Assembly: GCF_047663525.1 (NCBI RefSeq) | Contig: NC_092591.1 | Location: forward strand, 52,243,501 to 52,307,500 | Direction of reading: 5' to 3' | DNA length: 64,000 nt | Origin: Anas platyrhynchos | Lineage: Eukaryota > Chordata > Aves > Anseriformes > Anatidae | In this document: one piece after another, positions 55,101-64,000 of the stretch | Position numbering within the stretch: position 1 is the stretch's first letter | Layout of the letters: each line of letters starts with the position of its first letter | Translations under genes and position numbers: made by a program | Notes under the pieces: model-generated | Told to the model about the DNA's origin: nothing | Database searches by the model: none | The model's input: the letters and a program-made list of their open reading frames with translations, nothing else

Positions 55101-56174
55101 CAATAACCGCCCGTCTGTTGTCTGAGCTGCATTCTTATCTTGTATCCTCGCAGCATCATGTCCTGATACGTCAGTAGCAGTGCTGGGAAAAGCTGCCATC
55201 CGTTCTGACGCCCGTCAGGCCAAACAAAGGAAATTTAATGCAGCAGTTTCCGTCAGGGAACATTTTGCAGCTCTTTTTGAAAACAAAGAGCTTTATTACC
55301 ACATTTATTAGTGGTAGTGCGATGACAGCCAAATGCTGTTATCCTGTGACATTGCTACTGAGATGCTGGCTTCCCTTCAGCTATCACTTCACAATTAAAA
55401 TAATTAAAAGCAGAATAATATGATATATTTCTGTGAGGAGCATTAACGCATCCAAACGGTTTGGTCTGTACGCTGTCCAACTGCTAGAGAGCAGCTTTGT
55501 GGGATTTATTGTGGCTTGGAGCACATAAGCAGGCAAGACTGAAAGCGAGCTCTCTGAGGGGGTGGGATCTCCGAACGCACTTTGTTCGCTCCTCACACGA
55601 ATTAACAAGTTTTTGCCACCATCTGCAGTCATGCTGTGGGTGCATCCTCACCCTGCAGCGCTGACTGCTGTGCCTGAGGGAATGGGCATGGCCCCCGCTG
55701 GGTTTTGCCGTCCCAGTCATCGCCCCCAGCCCTGTCCCTTGCCCTTGTTGTTCCCCTGTCCCTCGCCCTTGTTGTTCCCCGTGTTGTTCTAGCCTTGGTG
55801 CTGCCCTTGGAGGGGCCGCGTTGCCCTCCCAGCCCCAGCAGCTGCCGGGTCCCCTGCGCCCAGCCGCCCTCACCGCCTTCAGCACTGCCTGCAGTGCCGG
55901 ATTCATGTCCCTGATCTGTGACCACGCAGCTGAAGTGATTTGGCATCGCACGTTAGTCAGTTTTGTAAGCACACGTGAAACGTAACGGAGGTGACGTGCT
56001 CAGATTTGGGGCAGCCAGCACTGCCTCGTGGCCACGGGGAGTCTCCAGCCTGAGGGTGTGGGGCCGGCACCGAGGCGGCTGTGGCCGAGGGGGGAGGTTT
56101 TTGGGACAGGCCGAGGAAAAGATGGTTGTGGGAGCTGTGAGGCTGTCTGTAGGAAGCCGTGGATCGATGACCTA

Positions 56175-56206
56175 GCCAAATTTAATTTGCAAATGGCAAA
56201 TTTGGC
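56175..56206. promoter_or_regulatory. Octamer motif inside an inverted repeat
   Basis: GCCAAATTT (56175-56183) and AAATTTGGC (56198-56206) flank a palindromic octamer site, ATTTGCAAAT (56185-56194), the binding sequence of POU/Oct factors. It is a candidate enhancer piece upstream of C11orf96; function is inferred. Confidence 0.35.
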
Positions 56207-58329
56207 ACTTTTTTTTGTTAAAAGAAAAAATGTTACCAGGCTGCTGAAGTCCCAGCTAGAAACACCGGGAAGAAAGACAAAGGCTAAAAAAATGCATAAG
56301 GAAAGGGCACATCTCGGACCCAGCAACGTGGGGAGTGTAGCCCTGGCAGGTAATGAGCCAAATAATTCCCTGCCCTCTGCTCTGTTGTATGGTCTGCAGG
56401 AAGGAGTGATGGTTTTCCAGTTTCCATTAGGCCTTGAGTAACCTGGGTTCCCCCATCAGGAAGGTACGAATTCGAGGTTAAATCATGCGTGTGCGCAGCA
56501 AAAAGGGTAAGAAGATTTTTTTTTTTCTGCTTCCAGAAGTAGTTTGTATCAATTACCTGTTTATCCATTTCGTGCTTTCGTATTTGTGAGCCGGGATCTG
56601 TGAGGCTGCAGTTCTTGTTGTTGTTCTAAACCTGGCTGTTTCGGGATGTGAACTGAATGGGAGAAGAACCTGAACCCCTTCCCGTTACCTCATGTGAATT
56701 AATGCCAGGAGCAAGATCCCAAGGGCTGGTGCGTGCTGCCAGGCACGGCGTGCTGGCTCGCAGAACCAAAAGGAGCTGGATGTCGCCCTCTCTCCCCTGT
56801 CTTATTCTTTCCTTGCCCCTTTGTGGCACTCGCTGTGGTAGCCAGCAAGAGGAGTCACTAAAAGGCTGTGTCCTCTGTAATCGCATTGTCAAACGAGTGA
56901 CCCCGTGCCATGAACTCATTTCCCTGATAGTGTTTCAGCCGTGTTGGCAGTTCCTTCTCTGAATCTGGCACTTGAGCGTCCCGAAGTTGGGCAGTGAGGT
57001 ATTTACGTGAACCCTACGGCACTCAACATGCTCCCAGCCTCGGGCACAGGTCCCTGCAGCCCTGGCACGCGATGTGACTTCAGCTCCATGCTATGCAAGA
57101 AAGAAATCCCCTCGTATGATCCCCATGGCCGATGGTTTCTGTAATCTATACGATGAGGTCACATTTCAATACCGGGAGCAACCCAGATTAAAGGCGTGAT
57201 TTAAGCCCCTGGAATAAATATAGTTTTTTACATTAGCGCATTGCAGACCTGACTGGGGGGATTATGTCACAGGATATTTTTTTCTGAATTGTCTCAAACA
57301 AAAACTTAAGGCTTCCTGGTTATTGCCATGGTGATGTTGCTCCAACTCAGCGCCGAAATTTCCCAGAGCCTTTTATAGCCCTGATTGCGAGGGAATTCGG
57401 TGTTTGGCCTACCTGCAAGGGAAGCAGTTTGCCCTCACTGAACTTTTACCAAACTCGGTGGGTAGTTTGGGGATGCTCGTGTTGAATTTCAGGTAGTGAG
57501 TCAACTGGCCTTTTTTCTGCAGGCCCTTGGATCCTCTTATGCTAAGGCTGTTGCTAGAGCAGATTAAATTTACCTTGCTTCACGTGAATGTGAGATGCTT
57601 TCCTCGGCTGCCAGTTTGCTCCTGCAGGAGGGGCGAGCTCGGCCCCAGGAGTCCTCCAGGTCTCACCCCGCGCTTCCTGTCTGTGCTGAGGAAGCAGAGC
57701 TCGGTCCAGCGTGCTGTAGAGTCCAGTTCTCAGGAATAAAATCTGCTGTGAGTGGGTCCCTTGGAGAGAAAGTCCTCGTAATGCAGTCAGGGCTTCGGGG
57801 GGCTAAATTTAGCCATTAAAATCAACAGTAAAAAAAAAAAAATGCTGTCTTCTCCAAACGGGAATGATTCAGTTTGACCCGACAGAAAATTGTTCCCTTA
57901 TTAAGTTAATTGCATCTCCCAATAAAAAGGCTTCAGACTGAGCCTGGCCCCGAAGCTGCTCCGGGGAGCCAAGGAGCGGCGAGGCTGCAGCCAGATGCTG
58001 TCTGCAGCCAAGGCCCCGAGCCATCCCTGAGCGCTGGCGACAAGCGGGGCAGCCAGCAGCCCCCCGAGGGTGCCGACCAGAGCTGCCAGCCACCTTTCTC
58101 CCAGAGCAGCTCGGTGTTGTTGTGGCTGGTTTGAGACGGGGCCGTGGTTATGGCTGTTTGCTGCACGGGGCCATCGGCCTCATCCGGGGGAGCCCTGAGA
58201 CGTCGGTGCTGCATCGTACTGAAAGACAGAGCCGAGGTTTTGCGGTGGCTTTTGGATGAACCATTTCAAGCTCTGTCTCCCTGTTCTGCTCTGTTTCACC
58301 CTAGCCCCTTTCCTCTCCTTGCTCTGTGC

Positions 58330-58357
58330 TTTCCTCACACTGCGGGGTTTTTCCAGC
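58330..58357 (+). repeat. Direct repeat, copy 1 (5' of C11orf96)
   Basis: TTTCCTCAC-A-CTGCGGGGTTTTTCCAGC matches the copy at 60122-60149 at 27 of 28 positions. Weaker similarity extends about 25 bp to the left in both copies. Confidence 0.7.
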
Positions 58358-58499
58358 CCTGCGCCCCCCTGGCACGCAGCGGGGCATCTCCCGACCCCTC
58401 GGTGAAGCACGAACCGGAGTCACTCCGAATCAGGTACTTAACCCCGATCAAACCACGGCCGGGAGGGACATGGGACCGACCCCAGCCCCTCATTTGGGG

Positions 58500-59365
<866 letters not shown>

Positions 59366-59745
59366 GGTTGGCCCGGCTCTGCCCGGCTCGGCACGGCTCG
59401 GTGGGACTGCTCCCGGCAGGGACCCGGCCGCAGGGAGGCTCGGCGGGGCGCCCGGCGGGCCGGGCTGTGCTCTGAGAAAGCGCTTCTTGTACCTGCGGCT
59501 CTGTTCGGCTGTACCAAACTCTCCGTCTGAGACACACACACACACACACACAAAAAAAAGAAAAAAAAAATCTTTTTTCTATTCGTTAGAAGAAATACGA
59601 GCTGTTTTAGATGCATCGAGCTGCTGGACTTTATATTTATTTTTGCATTTAAACTGTTGACTGCGTTAATTTAATATGTTTCTACCTGAATGTCTGTTGT
59701 TATTTCCATAAAAGAGTAATAAAATCCGATATATTTGCACAGTAC
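59366..59745 (+). other. C11orf96: C11orf96 3' UTR with (CA)n and AU-rich element
   Basis: The UTR has a (CA)n tract at 59532-59552, an A-rich run after it, and ATTTA motifs (for example 59635-59639) in a T/A-rich block. AU-rich elements like this mark short-lived mRNAs. It ends shortly after the poly(A) signal at 59718. Confidence 0.65.
59718..59723 (+). terminator. C11orf96: Polyadenylation signal of C11orf96
   Basis: A canonical AATAAA lies 353 bp past the stop codon and is followed by GT-containing sequence (gggctgtccttatttc). Confidence 0.75.
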
Positions 59746-60121
59746 CTACCGGGCTGTCCTTATTTCGGGGCCCTGCTGTCCTCTTCGGGCTCTCCTTGCC
59801 CCTCTGGACAGGGCTGCAGGCACTCGGAGCCTGCCGGCAGCCCGTGCAGAAGCAGCAGTGCTGTCCCCAGGGATGCTGCTGGGAGAGGTTTCGGGCTCCG
59901 TGCCGCCAGGTACACGCTGATGAGACAGGACACGAGCCAGGCTGGTTTTAGACAACTTCATTTTCCTGTCAGAGGTCTTTGTATTAAAGTAGTTTGATGT
60001 TTAAGGACTGTTTGGAATTGCTTGTGCCTGAAAACGTTAGCGCAGCCGGGCAGGTGGAGTTTGTTCAGAGCTGCACGTGTGCTTTCTGCTCTCTTTCTCC
60101 TTTCCTATCTTTGCCATGTGG

Positions 60122-60149
60122 TTTCCTCACGCTGCGGGGTTTTTCCAGC
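60122..60149 (+). repeat. Direct repeat, copy 2 (3' of C11orf96)
   Basis: This is the second copy of the 28-bp element at 58330-58357, with one substitution (G for A). The two copies bracket C11orf96 about 1.8 kb apart. Confidence 0.7.
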
Positions 60150-62135
60150 GTTTTTCTGCTCTCTGTGAGTTGCTGTTGTCCCTTCCAGCCCCCGAGCCGC
60201 GTGGTGCTGCAGCCGGAGCGAGCACAGGTCAGTTTGGCAGAGCAAAAGAGGGGACGGGACGGGCTTGTCTTGGAGCCGAAAAGCAGAGGCTTTCCCGTGT
60301 GGGGTGGGAGATGAGTTACGTGCGGCTTCGGTGTGCGTGAGAGACCACGGTGTTTGTGCTGAGGAGTGCCTGAATCTCTCTGCAGGAGAAGCAAATCCCT
60401 GGACCGAGAATTTCTCTGTTCCCTTGTGCTGTTCCTGCTCTGACAGCCTGCTCCCACAGCACGTCCTCCCTCGGGGCACCCCTCGGGCAGCTCACGCTTC
60501 CCCATTACCAGGAATTACCCCCTAGGGATTTGCAGCCTCCAGCCAATACTTCTGGGGGTAGACCCTTGGGGGGTGGGAGCTTTTCCTAAGCCTGTCCTTA
60601 CAGCTGGCAAAGGGACCCGATGAACAGCTTCCCCAGGGGCTGTGAGAGGCAGGAGGGGAAGGTGGTGGTGATGGGGTGCCCTCGGGGTGCATCTGCAGGT
60701 GGCCTCACCTCTGGGACAGCTGCAAGCTGGCAAACCAGGTGCTGTTGGAAGTAATCAGCTACCAGCGGCTGTGCTATGTCTTCATCAGCGAATTCTCCTA
60801 AAGCTGTTACAGTTCTGGGAGTTTGGGTTTCGCAAAAAGGTTTGAAACGTCTCTGGGAACACTACAGCCGTCTGCCTAAGTGTTGCGTAAGGTACACGGA
60901 GGGCTAATGAGCTCTGGGAGGTTGTACAGCATCCTCCCCGTACCGCAGGCTCGCTCTGCTTTTCGGTCGTGCTTTGCTTCCACCCCTGGTACAAGTCCCA
61001 GAGGTGCAGGCGCTGCCTGGTCCCTTCAGGAGGCTGTGAGCACGCTGCCCTCTGCAACCATCAGCCACTGCCACCCTCCATCAGGCTCAGGGGCCTCAGG
61101 CTCCAGCTTCCCGGGGGTGCCCGTGCTCACTTTTCTCTTTCAAGAGACACCCCTGAGCTGTGCTGAATGTTAACACAGAGGATAAAGATGGTTCGAGAAT
61201 CTGTGGTAGCGCAATATTTGAGGAAAAGCCATACCCCGTTGGAGAGGCTGGGTAAACAAGTTTCTCTTCAGCCGTTCTTTGTTAACATTTTTCTGCTCCC
61301 TCTCAAAGTGAGCGACACGCAAGTGGGAGATGCCAGCGCGGAAGACAGGCTCTCTGTATCTTCCCAGCTGTTAGGAACTAGGCAAAAGGGTGAAAACGCA
61401 GGGGGTTTCAGCTCTGTCCTGGAGAGCCCAGGTGGAACAGCAAACCTTGTTTCAGGTTTGAGTAGCTCTTTTGCTACTCATTTTGAAGGTTTTTCTTGCA
61501 ATATTTTTCAGCATCACAGATATCTGTCCTGTAAGGATTAAAAACCAAACAAAACCTACAACCAAACCTCATTAAATTCACTTCACCAAGGCTAATGACT
61601 GTATCAGAGGCTTTTGAGTCTGTCACCCACTACCCAGGCTTGAGACGTGGGCCGAACATTTCCCTTCAGCGGCTCACAGCTTAAAATCATCCAGCAGATG
61701 CCACTTGTGGTGATGCTCAGGGTGGTAGCAAGTAGGCATGAGCATCCTACGTCTGCAGGGAGGGGCCGGGAGCCAAAGCCTGGTGGAAAAGCAGGATGGG
61801 GCTCGGGGTGGAGGAGAGGCTGGGAAGAACGGGCAGGGCTGGAGGGAGCCCAGGGGACAAATCCTCTGATTCATGGGAAATCATAACACAGACGTTGTTT
61901 TTTAATGTGACCCGATTTTATTTGTAGATTGCTGCACCTGCAAATGAGCCAGTCCCAAGGAGCACCCAGCGGGGTGAGTAAAAGCTGATCTCTGGGTGGG
62001 CCGAATGGTGCGGTGCCATCGCTCCTGTGGCATCACGGAAGGGAAAATGTCCTCTCTGAGCACCTTACGGATCTCATTTCCTGATTTTTTGTTGTTGGTG
62101 GTGGTTTGTTTGATTCTGTGAATCCACAAAAACCT

Positions 62136-62386
62136 TTTGGGAAAATGTTCAGGCTGGAGAAGACCCCTGAGATCATCCAGTCCAACCTTTAGCCTAGTAC
62201 TGCCAAGCCCACCACCAAACCGTGCTGTGAGTTCTCCATCTACACCCTTCTTGAGGGCAAAACCACCAGGGATGGTGACAACCACTTCCCTGGGCAGCCC
62301 GTTCCAATACCACAGTGCCCTTTCAGTAAAGACACTTCTAATGCCCAACCTAAGCCTCCCCTGGTGCAAATTGAGGCCATTTTATA
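62136..62386 (-). repeat. CR1 LINE fragment (3' part, minus orientation)
   Basis: The blocks gagatcatccagtccaacc, aagcccaccaccaaaccgtg, cttccctgggcagcc and gcaaattgaggccatt are in the order of the reverse-complement CR1 3' region. Divergence is moderate and no coding capacity remains. Confidence 0.88.
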
Positions 62387-64000
62387 ATTATTTTATAATT
62401 ATGTCGTAAACTGAGGAGGAAACACTCCCATGCCCAGTAAAGGCTCGTGCAGGGCCAGCTCACCTTCTCCTGGAGCAGGAGGTGGTTGCACAGTGCAGTG
62501 GGGTAACCGCCTCAGCCGAGCAGTCTGGGATCTTTCACTTTCCACCTCTGTGGCTTAACGAGCTTCCTCTTAATTAATTCCCAAGCAGCATCGCATTGCA
62601 CCGCATCACATCGCATCGCTGTACCTGGGCAGCCCGGTCTGGAGGGAGTGCTGCTGTCCCATGAGCATAGAGGAAAGCACCTCCAGGTATTTAATTGGCA
62701 GAGCAATTAGCGTAACCGGTGCCAGGGGACAAGGGACCGTGCCTCCAAGCTGTGTTACCAGCATCTGCGGTGGCAGAGTCTCCGCGGCGCCCAGCGCCCT
62801 CCTGGGCTTTGCACAGCCCTGCAGAGCCCTGACCTGGGGCTGGTGGCTGGGGGTGGGCAGCGGGGAGCTGGGGTCCCCACCAGAAGTCCCCACCAGAAGA
62901 CTTGGCTTGCTTTGAAAGCCAGGCGAGGTTCGCTTGGGTCCGATTTCAAACAAAACCAGATCCGCCGCGATAATTTACGGCTCTGTCTCGAACAGGGATT
63001 CTTTGTTTGGAAGCATTTGCATCGAGGAGGCTGGAGTTATTTATTAGGAGCTGGTGAAAGGGAAGTCTTCTTCCTCGGCTTGATTTAAGACCCTGTTGTT
63101 GTGGAAGATTTTTTCCCTCTGCCTGTGAAGAAAATGACCTTTCTTGGGCAGGAGGGACGGGGCCTGGCGAAAAGGCAGGGAGGGAGGCAGAGAGGGAACA
63201 CAGCCCGGCTGTGAAACAGCTCTTGGCTAGCACAGAGCTGCGTGAAGGATGTTTATGCGCTTGTTACTTTCAGTCCCGGCTTCTGGCAAATCTGTGTTTT
63301 CCCTTTGAGAAATATCTGGGGGTCCTGCCCTTGATCGTTAAAGACCCATTTCAGGCTCTTTTCGCAGCAGCCTCCGATGGCTGAGGGAGCTCGGGCTCTG
63401 CTCCCCCAGCCTCTCGGGGGAAACCCAGCGAGGCAGCTGCATATGGGCAGCACCAACGTGGCTGGCGTGTTTTGGCCAGGGTCTTGTGTTTTGGCTGGGG
63501 ACGTGTGCCAGGGGGTCCAGCAGGGCACAGGGTGACAGCACAGGGACCCGCACGGCTCTCCGATGCTCTCAAAGGGGCAGAAACATGGAAGGACGTGGCT
63601 CAGTGCCTTCACTGGTGGTAGGCAGGGCAGGGCCGCAGGGGATAGAGCTGCTGGAGCAGCACTGAGAGGCAGGAGGGGAAGGGAGAAGGGAATAACTCGA
63701 AAGCAGGCAGCCTCGGGGTGAAGGGAGGCACGCAGCACCGCCTGCTTTCAGCCACCTTCCAGCAGGAGCACCCCTGAGGTCAGGCACCCCCGGGACCCAA
63801 CCAAACGGGGTGAAATGCTGCCCGCTTATCCTCGTGAAGAGATGGATCCATGTTTTTCTCTGACATATCTGTTTGTTTCCCAAAATAACTGCGAGGCTTA
63901 TCAACCAGCTCCTCCTCTTCCCAGAAGACCGGCCCAAAATAACCAATCCACCACTTTTAGGGGTTTCGTTATGAGTTTTATGACCATGTCTACATGTGCA

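Larger units (their letters stand above)
48856..58400. other. ALKBH3 3' UTR (start) and intergenic sequence up to C11orf96
   Basis: The ALKBH3 3' UTR begins here but its end is not certain. One AATAAA is at 51213-51218. The rest shows GC-rich patches (about 51,230-51,600 and 53,100-53,900), a 13-bp perfect inverted repeat (52105-52136), an octamer inside an inverted repeat (56175-56206) and a short tandem duplication (cccttgttgttcccc) near 55,738-55,785. I recognise no protein in the several open frames. Confidence 0.55.
59746..64000. other. Intergenic sequence downstream of C11orf96
   Basis: The stretch is moderately GC-rich and contains one CR1 fragment (62136-62386) and a short run of cgcat/cacat-type pentamers at about 62588-62622. 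I recognise no gene; the open frames on both strands look like chance. Confidence 0.55.

Noticed and set aside
55484..55972. 162-residue minus-strand frame with RGTGEQQGQGTG-like repeats
   Set aside because: It reflects a short tandem duplication of cccttgttgttcccc type sequence, with no protein similarity.

Overview
This is vertebrate nuclear DNA, most likely from a bird. It has multi-exon genes with GT-AG introns, CpG-island promoters, CR1-type LINE fragments (the dominant avian repeat) and an avian-style endogenous retrovirus. The gene order HSD17B12 - ALKBH3 - C11orf96, all on the + strand, matches the block on human 11p11.2. Genes were identified by reading exon translations and recalling the families; no database search was run.

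Layout. Positions 1 to about 24,680 hold the 3' part of HSD17B12: five coding exons (9008-22832) and a roughly 1.8 kb 3' UTR ending near an AATAAA at 24,653. The upstream exons lie outside the window. After only about 290 bp comes the CpG-rich start of ALKBH3, complete in nine coding exons (24,966-48,855). These join in phase to 287 codons with every catalytic residue present. Its first intron appears to use a GC donor. Intron 7 (13.2 kb) carries an antisense endogenous retrovirus at 37.4-43.74 kb with one LTR, a tRNA-Lys-type primer site, an unusual gag-like ORF and a pol ORF that follows gag in the same frame after a single UAG. Pol is cut off inside integrase and no 3' LTR is visible. From 48.9 to 58.4 kb there is non-coding sequence with GC-rich patches and some striking inverted repeats. 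C11orf96 is a compact intronless gene (CDS 59,003-59,365) with a TATA box, G-rich promoter, AU-rich 3' UTR and poly(A) signal. The remainder to 64,000 is non-coding apart from a CR1 fragment.

The three host genes share no pathway: HSD17B12 is an ER 3-ketoacyl-CoA/steroid reductase, ALKBH3 is an alkylation-repair dioxygenase, and C11orf96 is a small conserved protein of unclear role. The most unusual object is the retroviral element. It combines a membrane-helix-rich N-terminus, a Pro/Ala minisatellite, no visible zinc knuckles, and a UAG between gag and pol that could be a readthrough site.
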